DNA of 51,387 nucleotides. It comes from Gammaproteobacteria bacterium. GTDB taxonomy: Bacteria; Pseudomonadota; Gammaproteobacteria; SZUA-140. This document shows positions 1-8,288 of this stretch, piece after piece; position 1 is the stretch's first letter; each line of letters opens with the position of its first letter. The notes under the pieces are model-generated. The model was not told the origin of the DNA, did not search any database, and saw only the letters and a list, made by a program, of their open reading frames with translations. The translations under genes were made by a program, and so were the position numbers. The stretch lies in NCBI GenBank assembly GCA_015488555.1, contig WFNO01000021.1, positions 1-51,387 of the forward strand, written 5' to 3'.

Positions 1-59
1 CTGGTTTAATCTTGCGCGCTCTTTCACCGGCAGCCCCTGGCGGCCCGTAAAGAGATTCT

Positions 60-150
60 GGAGAAGTGTCCGAGTGGCTGAAGGAGCACGCCTGGAAAGT
101 GTGTATACGCTAACCGCGTATCGAGGGTTCGAATCCCTCCTTCTCCGCCA
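60..150 (+). tRNA. tRNA-Ser (anticodon GGA)
   Basis: A complete class II tRNA cloverleaf with encoded CCA. The acceptor stem GGAGAAG (60-66) pairs with CTTCTCC, followed by G and CCA at the 3' end. The anticodon stem CACGC/GTGTG encloses the loop CTGGAAA, so the anticodon is GGA (94-96), reading UCC/UCU serine codons. A long variable arm follows, and the T arm is AGGGTTCGAATCCCT. tRNA genes are common integration sites, but I found no second copy of its 3' end in the window. Confidence 0.97.
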
Positions 151-157
151 ATTCACG

Positions 158-188
158 AAAAAACCGGTTCTCTGAAACCGGTTTTTTT
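158..188 (+). terminator. Intrinsic terminator of tRNA-Ser
   Basis: The hairpin AAAAAACCGGTT / AACCGGTTTTTT has a six-base loop and runs into a T tract, starting 8 nt after the tRNA CCA. The A tract on the left makes it potentially bidirectional. Confidence 0.85.
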
Positions 189-538
189 GCGTCTGAACCC
201 CGGTATTCCGGGCCTTCCAGCCGGTTTAAGCGTACCTGGCCATTTCCGTTCCATCCCGACATCGGCCCGCTCTGGCTCTCTCTTTGGCCGATATTCTCTG
301 TGACTGGCTCTCGGAAACGTACCCAGCGAGTGCTGTTGTTACGCTTGCATGATCCTATTAAATCAATGGCTTAGAGGCGTGCCCCGGGTTTGATTTGATT
401 TCGGAAACCGATGCCGGAAAACCGGGGTGAACATCCAGGGCGCTTACTAGTGGGTATTCGTGTCGGGGTGACCAGGGCTGTCACCGTTGTGGCCACCATA
501 TTGCCGGTTTTGTCGATGAAAGGGTATGTTCGTTTAGC
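189..538. other. Intergenic region without a recognisable gene
   Basis: This 350-base stretch lies between the tRNA terminator and the end of the reverse-strand nuclease-like gene. Short open frames exist but none has a convincing ribosome binding site or a recognisable product. One plus-strand frame ends at 359-375 (LRLHDPIKSMA then stop) and could be the tail of a lost gene, but that is a guess. I see no tRNA 3'-end duplication that would mark an attachment site. Confidence 0.4.
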
Positions 539-2710
539 CTATTTGCCTAGGCAACACTTCTTATACTTGAGCCCACTACCGCAGGGGCAAGGCTCATTGC
601 GACCAATCTTCTTTCGGCGACTCTTGCCATGAAACAGCGTCTTAAACGCCTCTGCCGGGGGCTCCGAAGTTCGCATATCGCGTGTTGACTCATCCATGGC
701 ATCGTTTTGTTCCCATGGATAAGACAGCGAAATGCCGAACCGGACGTTCGGACCCTTTGGGCTCATGCAGAGTCCAAACCACTGGGTTGCTCTTTCCTTG
801 TACTTGCGGCGTTCGCAGTACGATTGCAGTCGCGGGCCAGCGATCGACGTCGGGTCGTCACTGCAGTGTACCGTGAGTCCGGATCCATGGGCTCCAAACC
901 CAAACGTCAGATCGTGGTGCCCACCGTCAGCCCAGGCACATGCCGCGAGCCTATCAATTGCGCGGCTGATGTCTTTGAACGCATCCTCGCTCAGTGTCAG
1001 CAGCAGGAAGCCAAGCTCAATGGTCGCCGGTTCCGGTCGCGCTTCGATCTCCTTGACGATGCGTCCGAGTGTGGTCGCATTGAAGCGAGTCAGGATGCCA
1101 TCCGGCGTTGCGTCACCCGGAACACCCCGGCGCCGTACCGCCATCGCAATGTCGAGCCCAGCTGATAAGTCGTCACCCAAGTGTATAAAGTCCACATCAG
1201 GATTGATCCACAGGTTTTGTGTCAGGTGATAGGCGAGGATCGTCAGCTCATGTGAGGCCATTAGCTGATCCGTATAGTTGGCACGCCTATTCACGTAGCT
1301 GAGGAAGTGCAGTGGCGACTGCAGCATTTCCGTCATGGCATCGATAGAGAAAACATCCATGACCAGCGGCGGCTGTATGCGGGGCACGGTCGCGATCTCA
1401 AGGAACTGTCGGGCCTGGAAGCTTAGTGCCGGGTAGTGGTCACTAACAACGCAGAAGATATAAATCTCTTTCAGATTGTACGGTAGCACGACCTGGCGTC
1501 CGTCTGCTGCCGTCAGCGTAAACCGCTTGTCGCCGAGACATTGGGCACACTGCACAGCCTGGTCATAGGCGTCCTGAACGCTTTTCCTGAAGTCGTCTCG
1601 GATGACCTGGTCATTACCTTTTCGTGCTTCAAGCGTTAGGCGTTTCGACTTTGCCTGCACAACGATCGCACGGTCACCCCAGACGACCAGCACGTCTATC
1701 TCGCCCGTCGTAGTACCTTTGGTTTCCCAAATATCGACATTCGCGTAGACGTGTTCTGTACCAAATACAAGACCGAGCCGCTCCGCAACGAACCCCTCCG
1801 TGAAATCACCCCGGTGTTTTGCCAGCGTAGGCAGATAATCCTTGTCCTGGGCCATCCAGTAGAAGGGTGTGTCATAGATCGCCTCTGTCAGGGCATATGG
1901 CTGCAGCGATAGAAACTCCTCACTTGGCATGCGTAGCAATGGTGTCGCGCAAACCGTATTGAAATCGTGAAGTGCTCCGAAACCATTGTTACGTTCACCA
2001 TCGGGCAGCGTGAACGTGGTTAGCACACGTTCCACCTGTTCAGGCGCCATACCAGCCTTTGCAGCCACCTCGGCCACTGTTACGGCAAAATATGGCAACA
2101 TTGTCCACTCATCCGGAGGTAGCGCACGCATTTTCTCCCTGATTTCGACGAAACGGTCCGACTGAACGCGCTCGATGGCTACTGCCACTGCCCGGGCATT
2201 GTCGATACTGAATCCACAATTTGCCTCTAACCATTTTGTATCGGCCGCATACTTTCTGGCCGCAAGGTCCAGGTACTGGAAGTTGTAGGCTGACTCACCG
2301 CCATAGAAGATCGGTTCACGAAGGGCCTCACCACGAGTAAATGGATTGAAGGTTCCAGATTCAATGGCTTCCATGGTCAGACCATCGAACATGGCGCTGG
2401 ACATGCCATGATGCAGCTCTTCAAGAAGTCTCTCAGTCGCGTCGATATATTCCTGCAAGGTCTGCGGACTCGGAAGTGCCCAGTCGATGTCGGCTTTCAC
2501 CATTAGGCCAATCAACGTATTGATCTCAGTTCGGATCAGGCGCGAAGGAGCAAACATATTTTGCATGTCGGCCTCCTTCATTTCATCCGCGTATGTGATG
2601 ATATTGTCACGGAAGCAAAAATACGCGATCGCATGGACGTAACCTGGTTTAACACAAAGTACCGCCAGATCCGCAAATATTTCCTGTTCTGATCGCAAGT
2701 TCTTTTTCAT
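539..2710 (-). CDS. Large nuclease-like protein with C-terminal SEC-C motif
   Basis: This 723-residue protein combines a PD-(D/E)XK-type core and a zinc-binding tail. The core shows GEIDVLVVW near residues 336-344 and IVVQAKSKR near 349-357, matching the D...(E/Q)xK pattern of NERD and restriction-endonuclease-like folds, with Q in the place of the usual E. The last 25 residues form a SEC-C motif (RNEPCPCGSG..KKCC), found on SecA and on many accessory proteins. The roughly 300-residue N-terminus is not recognised. It stands alone next to tRNA-Ser, a typical position for accessory or defence genes. The start ATG at 2710 has a weak ribosome binding site. DNA or RNA cleavage and a defence role are inferences; the fold call is moderately sure. 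Confidence 0.7.
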   Translation of the reverse strand: MKKNLRSEQEIFADLAVLCVKPGYVHAIAYFCFRDNIITYADEMKEADMQNMFAPSRLIRTEINTLIGLMVKADIDWALPSPQTLQEYIDATERLLEELHHGMSSAMFDGLTMEAIESGTFNPFTRGEALREPIFYGGESAYNFQYLDLAARKYAADTKWLEANCGFSIDNARAVAVAIERVQSDRFVEIREKMRALPPDEWTMLPYFAVTVAEVAAKAGMAPEQVERVLTTFTLPDGERNNGFGALHDFNTVCATPLLRMPSEEFLSLQPYALTEAIYDTPFYWMAQDKDYLPTLAKHRGDFTEGFVAERLGLVFGTEHVYANVDIWETKGTTTGEIDVLVVWGDRAIVVQAKSKRLTLEARKGNDQVIRDDFRKSVQDAYDQAVQCAQCLGDKRFTLTAADGRQVVLPYNLKEIYIFCVVSDHYPALSFQARQFLEIATVPRIQPPLVMDVFSIDAMTEMLQSPLHFLSYVNRRANYTDQLMASHELTILAYHLTQNLWINPDVDFIHLGDDLSAGLDIAMAVRRRGVPGDATPDGILTRFNATTLGRIVKEIEARPEPATIELGFLLLTLSEDAFKDISRAIDRLAACAWADGGHHDLTFGFGAHGSGLTVHCSDDPTSIAGPRLQSYCERRKYKERATQWFGLCMSPKGPNVRFGISLSYPWEQNDAMDESTRDMRTSEPPAEAFKTLFHGKSRRKKIGRNEPCPCGSGLKYKKCCLGK

Positions 2711-2854
2711 GGTCGTTAGTAAAGCCCTGCCGGACTACACGTTAATACTTTAGGCTGGTGCCGCTCTGTCCCACTCTGGGCAGGAAAGCCCGAATAATGA
2801 TCATAACTGCATCCCCTAGGCTTAGCTATCAATCCTCAATTCTCTTTATTGGTT

Positions 2855-3265
2855 TCAGAACCCGAACTGCTTTCGCTGCAGTTCCCATAGGTGGGGAAAG
2901 GGATCCATGAAATCGGCCAAGGTCAGGTGGGCCGGGTGGGTGCTGTTGAGAATCGCTTCCTGGATGTCCGGGGCCAGCAGAGTCAGGCGCAGAATGCGCG
3001 AGGCGTAACTGGCGCTGGTGATACCCTCGTCTGTGGCGATCTCCTTGACGCTCTCGTACTTGCCCCTGACAAGCCATCGGTTCCAGCGGTGTGCCCGGAC
3101 CAGGGCGTTGATCAGCGTAACGTCCGCTTCCATGTTGCGGTCCGGGTTCACCGGCTGGCCCGTAGGTGAGAGGATGGTCTTGCGGCCAGAGTGGCGTCCC
3201 AGCTGGGCGGGGATGAAGATCTGGATCAGCTTACCGTCGCGGCTCAGGTTGATATTGGGTCTCAT
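2855..3265 (-). CDS. Small helix-turn-helix-like protein of the recombinase operon
   Basis: The 136-residue product has an apparent helix-turn-helix region around SVKEIATDEGITSASYASRI (near residues 73-92), followed by a hydrophobic helix. Its ATG overlaps the stop of the serine recombinase gene (ATGA at 3262-3265), so it is the last of four coupled cistrons. Small proteins like this are often seen next to DUF2924 and recombinase genes. It may help the recombinase bind or choose its site, but nothing in the sequence proves this. It is too different from Cox or Xis proteins to be named. Confidence 0.65.
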   Translation of the reverse strand: MRPNINLSRDGKLIQIFIPAQLGRHSGRKTILSPTGQPVNPDRNMEADVTLINALVRAHRWNRWLVRGKYESVKEIATDEGITSASYASRILRLTLLAPDIQEAILNSTHPAHLTLADFMDPFPHLWELQRKQFGF

Positions 3266-4608
3266 GCGCTCATCTCCTTTGTTTCCCGGACTGCGGCCTT
3301 GAGATCCAGCACCAGGCTGTTGATGCCGTTTGTCCGGATGTCGATGTGGACGCCCTCGGGCTCTACCCGGATCCTCTCAATAAAGAGTTGCAACAGCCGG
3401 GCCTGCTCCTTGTGGTAGAGATGGTCCCAGACCGTCTCAATGGACTGCAGCCCTTCACGCACATCCTCCTCGGTGATGCCCTCGTCCATGGCGACCGCTG
3501 CCTTCCAAGTGCTGACGATCATGGCGGGGTTCTTGAAGATGGCCTTGATCTGGTCGAAAACGATGCCCTCGATATCTGCAGCCCGTACCATGCGCACGGG
3601 GCACTCCTCATAGCCGCGCTTGTTGGCGGTATGGGTGACGTAGTAACGGTAGACCTTGTCGCCGCGCCGGGTGTGGGTGGGCGTCATCGCCTTGCCGTCC
3701 GGGCCATAGAGCAGACCCTTCAGCGGGGCCGCTGTTTTGCGCGCCGTATCCCGGGCGCGTTGGGTCCGGTCCTGGGCCATGATTGCATGGGCCTTGTCCC
3801 ACAGGTCCTGGTCGATGATGGCCTGATGCTCGCCCGGGTACCATTTGTCCTTGTGCCGGATCTCACCCAGGTAGATCCGGTTGTTGAGGATCTTGTAGAG
3901 GGTGGTCTTGTTGAAGGGATAGCCGTCATTCATCCGCCCGTCACGGCCGCGGCGGCGTTTGGTGCGAAAACCCTGGTCATTGAGTTCCTTGCACAGCAAG
4001 GTGGTGGAGCCCAGCCGGACAAAGCGGTTGAAGATGCGTCGCACAAGATCCGCCTCCAGGTCGTTGGGTATCAGCTTGCGACTGGCCACGTCATAGCCCA
4101 GCGGCACATAGCCGCCCATCCACATGCCTTTCTTTTTCGACAGGGCAATCTTGTCGCGTATCCGCTCACCGGTGACCTCACGCTCGAACTGGGCAAAGGA
4201 GAGCAGGATGTTCAACGTCAGTCGTCCCATGGAGCTGGTGGTGTTGAACTGCTGGGTGACCGAGACAAAGGAGACGCCGTGCTTGTCGAACAGATCGATG
4301 ATCTGGGCAAAGTCCCCCAGGGAGCGGCTGAGACGGTCCACCTTGTAGACCACCACCACATCGATTCTGTTGTTCTTCACATCGGCCAGCAACTGTTGCA
4401 GCCCGGGGCGGTCCATGGTGCCGCCGGAGATGCCGCCGTCATCGTAGCGGTTCGGCAGCAGCGTCCAACCCTCGTGCTTCTGCGAGTGGATGTAGGCTTC
4501 GCCCGCCTCCCGCTGGGCATCCAGCGAGTTGAACTCCTGCTCCAGGCCTTCTTCGGAGGATTTGCGGGTGTAGACCACGCAGCGGATCGGTTTCTTCTTG
4601 TCAGTCAT
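3262..4608 (-). CDS. Serine site-specific recombinase
   Basis: A 448-residue serine recombinase. The N-terminal resolvase domain begins with CVVYTRKSS near residues 10-18; the catalytic serine is probably S17. VDRLSRS near 93-99 is the conserved helix of the active-site region. A recombinase domain and a C-terminal DNA-binding part follow, giving a protein shorter than most large phage integrases (450-550 residues). It cuts and rejoins two DNA sites through a covalent serine link. It is coupled by ATGA overlaps to DUF2924 upstream and to a small HTH protein downstream. It is the only integrase-like enzyme in the window, so it is the best candidate for integrating the prophage, though the recombinase operon could be a separate mobile unit. 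Confidence 0.92.
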   Translation of the reverse strand: MTDKKKPIRCVVYTRKSSEEGLEQEFNSLDAQREAGEAYIHSQKHEGWTLLPNRYDDGGISGGTMDRPGLQQLLADVKNNRIDVVVVYKVDRLSRSLGDFAQIIDLFDKHGVSFVSVTQQFNTTSSMGRLTLNILLSFAQFEREVTGERIRDKIALSKKKGMWMGGYVPLGYDVASRKLIPNDLEADLVRRIFNRFVRLGSTTLLCKELNDQGFRTKRRRGRDGRMNDGYPFNKTTLYKILNNRIYLGEIRHKDKWYPGEHQAIIDQDLWDKAHAIMAQDRTQRARDTARKTAAPLKGLLYGPDGKAMTPTHTRRGDKVYRYYVTHTANKRGYEECPVRMVRAADIEGIVFDQIKAIFKNPAMIVSTWKAAVAMDEGITEEDVREGLQSIETVWDHLYHKEQARLLQLFIERIRVEPEGVHIDIRTNGINSLVLDLKAAVRETKEMSA

Positions 4609-5036
4609 TTGCTGCTCCTCGTCAGGCCGAAGAACAGCGGCCCCGACCAGCGGGTGCCGGTGATCTCCCGGGCGATTTGGGAAAGGCTGCGGTAGGTTCT
4701 ACCCTGGTACTCGAACCCGTTGCGGGTGACGGTGACGTGGTGCTCTATGCCTTGATACTCGCGGATCAACTTCGTGCCCACGGCGGGCCGCTTGACCCGG
4801 TTGCTGCTGGGCTTGAGCTGCTCCTTACTGCGTATCAGTCGATTGATGCGATCCTGCGCCTTGTCGGATAGGCCGCCGTAGGCCAGCTCCTGAATGCGCC
4901 AGGCCAGCCGCGGAATCAGGTAATCCCGCTTCTTACGAGGGGCCGGTTCGTCGAACAGCTCACGCCACAGCTTCTTCAGTTCATCATTTTCCAGTGAAGG
5001 CAGCGCTGCCACCTTGCCGATTACATCTGCGCTCAT
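4605..5036 (-). CDS. DUF2924 domain protein
   Basis: This 143-residue protein has the DUF2924 layout: an N-terminal helix with LKKLWRELFDEPAPRKKRDY, a middle AWRIQELAYGGLS, and a C-terminal basic portion ending LTRSSK with REYQGIEHHVTVTRNGFEYQ. DUF2924 genes are almost always next to serine recombinases, which suggests an accessory role in recombination, but the function is unknown. Start and stop overlap the neighbours by ATGA on both sides (5033-5036 and 4605-4608), so translation of all four cistrons is probably coupled. Confidence 0.88.
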   Translation of the reverse strand: MSADVIGKVAALPSLENDELKKLWRELFDEPAPRKKRDYLIPRLAWRIQELAYGGLSDKAQDRINRLIRSKEQLKPSSNRVKRPAVGTKLIREYQGIEHHVTVTRNGFEYQGRTYRSLSQIAREITGTRWSGPLFFGLTRSSK

Positions 5037-5218
5037 CGTTCATTTTCTCCGTTGTGATAACGGTCATGATGAACGCTTCCGGTGGGCGGGAAGTCCAGTG
5101 GAAAATCGCTATCTTTTCGTGATTCCAGGAGCCGGATTACACCAGCGGCGAGGATCTCGGCGACCTCGGCCGTCCGCTCCTCGTCAGAGAGTGCTTCCGC
5201 GGGTAGAAATGTTTGCAT
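5033..5218 (-). CDS. Small leader gene of the recombinase operon
   Basis: The first cistron of the recombinase operon encodes 61 residues with a helical segment DEERTAEVAEILAAGVIRLL (residues 12-31). Short proteins of this kind are common directly upstream of DUF2924 genes. The stop overlaps the DUF2924 start by ATGA. Its 3' end contains the motif GAAGCGTTCAT (reverse complement of 5069-5079), which recurs upstream of two other reverse-strand genes in the window. The function is unknown. Confidence 0.7.
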   Translation of the reverse strand: MQTFLPAEALSDEERTAEVAEILAAGVIRLLESRKDSDFPLDFPPTGSVHHDRYHNGENER

Positions 5219-5219
5219 T

Positions 5220-5263
5220 GCTTATCTTGGTAACTATTTGAAAATTCAAAATTTTTGATAAGC
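5220..5263. repeat. Nested inverted repeats before the recombinase operon
   Basis: GCTTATC (5220-5226) pairs with GATAAGC (5257-5263). Inside them lies a second symmetric element, TTTGAA-AA-TTCAAA. It begins one base upstream of the first start codon of the recombinase operon. An autoregulatory operator or a recombinase binding site are both possible. Confidence 0.55.
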
Positions 5264-5444
5264 GATATTGTGAGGAATGCTGCGGACTTCATCATCTCGA
5301 AGGAGCGCAATAACGAGTAGCGGTGTCGGTCAAATGTTGCAAATTAAAATCCAACGCATGCTAAACTGTGGAGGCAGAACATAGCGACGTGAGTGTGAAC
5401 TTGATGAGCTAATTTGCTGTAATTCTATTCTCCATATGCGCCGT

Positions 5445-5870
5445 TTATTTGTTTGTCTTATAAAAAGAGATTGTATTCACATGTGTCGCGTAACCAATGT
5501 CAGCATTTCTTGTAGCAAACGACACTTGCTGTTTATGGGTGCCACGGTACTCGGGCAATCTAAATTCCAAACGCTTTTTGTAGTGCGGCTCAATTTCTAA
5601 CCGCATTGCATCAGGGCCGATGTCTCTGCGACACAAGAAATGGTCTTCTGTCTGTGTGCCGTCCTTTTTGATGTACCGTAGGCCGATCACAAACGCATCT
5701 TGAATCGATGTCGGCATGGAAATATTTATTTGTTTCAGCTCTCCATCGTCCTGACGGATTTTGATTCCCTGTTGCAATAGCAAACCAAGAATTTCTTTCT
5801 CAAAATCAAGGCTGCTGCCATTTAGTCGACAGTTCCAGATGTGCTCAATTATGGAATACGCTTTATTCAT
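5445..5870 (-). CDS. Unknown protein downstream of PIN-like gene
   Basis: A 141-residue AT-rich gene. The frame stays open upstream to 5951, but I chose the ATG at 5870 (MNKAYSII) because the longer form would overlap the upstream gene's stop. It lies 43 bases after the PIN-like gene and is probably in its operon. The product has alternating charged and hydrophobic strands, with no recognised motif. It might be an antitoxin or partner of the PIN-like protein, which is inference from position only. Confidence 0.6.
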   Translation of the reverse strand: MNKAYSIIEHIWNCRLNGSSLDFEKEILGLLLQQGIKIRQDDGELKQINISMPTSIQDAFVIGLRYIKKDGTQTEDHFLCRRDIGPDAMRLEIEPHYKKRLEFRLPEYRGTHKQQVSFATRNADIGYATHVNTISFYKTNK

Positions 5871-5913
5871 TTTTTGTACCTGATGCCGCTTCAACGAAAA
5901 CCATCGGCTTAAT

Positions 5914-6915
5914 CTAGTTACTGGTGCCGTAGTACATAATCTTTGTGCCAACCCCTAGATACTCATAAGCGGCGGCCGTCTTCATTACCAAATCTTTGTC
6001 TCTGCATATCAGAATATGACAGAAAGATGCCAAACCAGCGTGCGTCATATCACTGAACGAAGCAACAAATCTGCGTGGCCTACTCATCCGCGAGTCGCGA
6101 TAATAGCCGAGGAAATTGAGCTGGTGATAAACGGCATTGACCTTCTCAAGAGTTGTTCGTTCTCTGTTGGCATCCGCTTCGAACGGCTGGGGCTTGATCC
6201 CAAAGAATGTTTCCAGGTCGAACTCGACGCCCTGGAAACTGACTTCAACAAGTTTCCAAATCTGGCGGACGACTTCGGGTGGCTTAATATTTTTCAGGAC
6301 CATTGGCCCTATGCCTGTGGATGCCTCGAACTGCCTGATGGCTGAATTCGGCTCTGCATCGAGTTTTTTCGAGACATAATTGTATTGTTCCTCCATGAAG
6401 TCGGGGAGCCTGCTGATGGCCTGCGACACCTCAAGTCGAGTTGCATCATCAAGGCAGGCAACATCTGTCAGTTCTTCCTCAAGGTCTTGGAACAACTGCC
6501 GCAACTCATCTGCCCCATCAGAAAGTATTTCACTAAATGATTGGTCTTTCCTGCCCCCGTAAAACTTCTGGAGTATACCGGTGAGGCCAAACCCTGAATC
6601 AGGTAATGAATCCACGTTATCAACATACATATCATACGCATCGTGCGGACTAATCTGTCGGATTTCAGCCCTACCTGTGTATTTGAATCCTTCGTCCATT
6701 ACAGGAACAAGATGACGAGCTCCAATGTTATCCAGAACGTCTAAAAATTGTTTCTCATGGCCGGTCGAGCGCTGGATTTCTGCCAAGTTTTCGTTGGAGA
6801 ATACTGGTGTCAGCTGTGTACGCTGCAAGAGATCACAAATACTGTCCGGGTCCCCTTTCATCATGAGATCCAGAACATTGTGATCCAGGTAGGCAAATAA
6901 GATGGGCTGGGTCAT
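5914..6915 (-). CDS. PIN-like domain protein
   Basis: The 333-residue product has features of a PIN-type nuclease split by a long insertion. The N-terminus FAYLDHNVLDLM puts an aspartate at residue 11. SNENLAEIQ supplies E42/E46, and the C-terminal ICRDKDLVMKTAAAYEY gives the last acidic residues near 304-306. PIN domains coordinate Mg2+ with three or four such acids and cut RNA. At 333 residues it is far longer than VapC toxins (about 130). It follows the ImmA/IrrE gene by 27 bases in the same operon. The base composition is richer in A and T than the phage core, consistent with transfer. The assignment is by motif only. Confidence 0.6.
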   Translation of the reverse strand: MTQPILFAYLDHNVLDLMMKGDPDSICDLLQRTQLTPVFSNENLAEIQRSTGHEKQFLDVLDNIGARHLVPVMDEGFKYTGRAEIRQISPHDAYDMYVDNVDSLPDSGFGLTGILQKFYGGRKDQSFSEILSDGADELRQLFQDLEEELTDVACLDDATRLEVSQAISRLPDFMEEQYNYVSKKLDAEPNSAIRQFEASTGIGPMVLKNIKPPEVVRQIWKLVEVSFQGVEFDLETFFGIKPQPFEADANRERTTLEKVNAVYHQLNFLGYYRDSRMSRPRRFVASFSDMTHAGLASFCHILICRDKDLVMKTAAAYEYLGVGTKIMYYGTSN

Positions 6916-6942
6916 CAGGTAGGTAGGCTCTGATTTATTAAG

Positions 6943-7842
6943 TTAAAAACCTCTCGAAAAACGATCAGAAATATCCTCCTCAGGTTCTTCATCCAGCTGG
7001 TTATACCCACCAATATCATCCAGCAGCAGTACGGTCAGGGTCTTCTCGTATTCTTCGGAATAGATGGTGTGTTCAACCACCTCCTCATCCTTGAACCAGA
7101 CACCAGAGCCGTGGCGAATACCATCCCGGGCGGTGAAGGAAAAGGACTGTTCCGCTGCCTGCGAATTGGCGGGGATTTCGATAGGGCCGCCACGAGTAGC
7201 AAAGTACTTACCAGATTTGAATGCCTTGTCGCTGGACTTCGCCCAGTGCATGTACCCGTCCTCAGAGAAAACGGCGATGGCCCGTTTGGAAGTGAATTCC
7301 AGCCAGCGCAGAACTGCCGAGGTAAGGGATACGTCATAGCGGTCCGCGCAATGCCCCAGCAGATCGAAACTGAACCGCACACCCTCAACCTGGTGGCGGA
7401 AATCATGAGCAGGCATCAACAAGCTGGCTGCGAATGCATTAGCTTCTTCTTCCTGCGCCACGTATCCGGAGTCGTAACGCAGCATGTCGTTGGTGCCGCA
7501 CTCGAAACCATCGGGACCAGCATCCATCCTGTGCAGCATATAGTGACCCAACTCGTGGGCAAGGGTAAAGCGGATCCGGCCGGTGTGCTCGATATTGGTG
7601 TTGTAGAAGATCCCCCAGCGGGGATTGGCTGGATCTTTGAGCAAAGCTCCTTCAAATTTGTTGAAGGAATGACCCTGCACCTCTGTGATTGGGTCGTCGT
7701 TGAACGAGGGCGTCAGCTCCAGGGCAACCTTTTTAACGTTAACCGGAAATCGCTCCTCAGGTGGGAGCGTGTCCAGGATATGAGTGATCCGGTTGGCCTC
7801 CTTGTGAGGTCGCTTCTTTTCGGTCACTTCTTCTTGCTCCAT
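6943..7842 (-). CDS. ImmA/IrrE family metallopeptidase
   Basis: A 299-residue zinc peptidase. The motif TLAHELGHYML has HELGH at residues 96-100, and the downstream EEEANAFAASLLMP near 131-144 supplies the third zinc ligand. ImmA-type enzymes cleave a partner XRE repressor in response to a signal such as DNA damage. The start overlaps the end of the upstream XRE gene by 19 bases, the usual ImmR-ImmA arrangement. The likely substrate is therefore that XRE protein. An alternative is an XRE plus ImmA toxin-antitoxin defence pair of the RosmerTA kind. The C-terminal 120 residues are not recognised. Confidence 0.9.
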   Translation of the reverse strand: MEQEEVTEKKRPHKEANRITHILDTLPPEERFPVNVKKVALELTPSFNDDPITEVQGHSFNKFEGALLKDPANPRWGIFYNTNIEHTGRIRFTLAHELGHYMLHRMDAGPDGFECGTNDMLRYDSGYVAQEEEANAFAASLLMPAHDFRHQVEGVRFSFDLLGHCADRYDVSLTSAVLRWLEFTSKRAIAVFSEDGYMHWAKSSDKAFKSGKYFATRGGPIEIPANSQAAEQSFSFTARDGIRHGSGVWFKDEEVVEHTIYSEEYEKTLTVLLLDDIGGYNQLDEEPEEDISDRFSRGF

Positions 7843-8147
7843 GCGTCGATAATGTCTTCGATCTTCTGCTGGTCCTCCTCATCCAGGCTCTCGAACTTGC
7901 GGAAGAACACCTCCCGTTTTACTTCGTCGGTAGGTTTTGTCATTCCATTATCCACCAAGAAATCAGTGGTTGTGTCCAGTGCGCGGGCGATGGCAGCCAG
8001 CTTTTCGGCAGAGGGGCGTTTTACTCCCCGATTCTCAATCTCCCAGATATAGCTCTTGCCCGAGCCAATCTGCTCTGCGAGTTGCTCAAGTGTCAGTCCC
8101 TTGGCCTTGCGCAGCTCTTTTATCTTAGCCCCTAACAGGTTGGCCAC
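7824..8147 (-). CDS. XRE family repressor
   Basis: This 107-residue protein starts at a GTG preceded by GGAGGAGAG. Residues 6-62 form a cro/CI-type helix-turn-helix (IKELRKAKGLTLEQLAEQIG). The acidic and lysine-rich C-terminus (SLDEEDQQKIEDII) is short and has no LexA-type autocleavage domain. Removal by the neighbouring ImmA-like peptidase is therefore the plausible inactivation route. The gene is divergent from 8289 across a region holding two opposed promoters and symmetric AAGTTCA elements, which are probably its operators. It is the only obvious repressor in the prophage and so a candidate lysogeny regulator. Confidence 0.9.
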   Translation of the reverse strand: MANLLGAKIKELRKAKGLTLEQLAEQIGSGKSYIWEIENRGVKRPSAEKLAAIARALDTTTDFLVDNGMTKPTDEVKREVFFRKFESLDEEDQQKIEDIIDAWSKKK

Positions 8148-8170
8148 GGTCTCTCTCCTCCTTCATTTAA

Positions 8171-8254
8171 CTATAAAGTTCATTATAGACATACAAGTTG
8201 TGCTTGACAAGCGATATGATCGCCTCTATCTTTGGGGTTCTCGATATTGAACTT
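8171..8254. promoter_or_regulatory. Divergent promoters with overlapping -35 boxes and operators
   Basis: Plus strand: TTGACA (8204-8209), 17 bases, TATCTT (8227-8232). Minus strand: TTGTCA (8210-8205), 17 bases, TATAAT (8187-8182). The two -35 boxes share the palindromic CTTGACAAG. AAGTTCA at 8176-8182 overlaps the minus -10 box, and its inverse TGAACTT at 8248-8254 lies just after the expected plus start. The dyad CTATAA-AGTTCA-TTATAG (8171-8188) also covers the minus -10 box. This is the expected geometry of a repressor-controlled switch. Confidence 0.75.
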
Positions 8255-8288
8255 TTTGTCATCCTACACCAAAAGGGGGACCGTAGCC

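Noticed and set aside
60-150. tRNA-Ser 3' end as prophage attachment site
   Set aside because: No second copy of the tRNA 3' end is present, and the integrase candidate is a serine recombinase.
3346-4695. A 449-codon plus-strand frame
   Set aside because: Antisense to the serine recombinase, whose motifs are unambiguous.
8232-8288. Upstream start for the 8289 gene
   Set aside because: The start at 8232 would fall in the -10 box of its own promoter; 8289 has a strong ribosome binding site.
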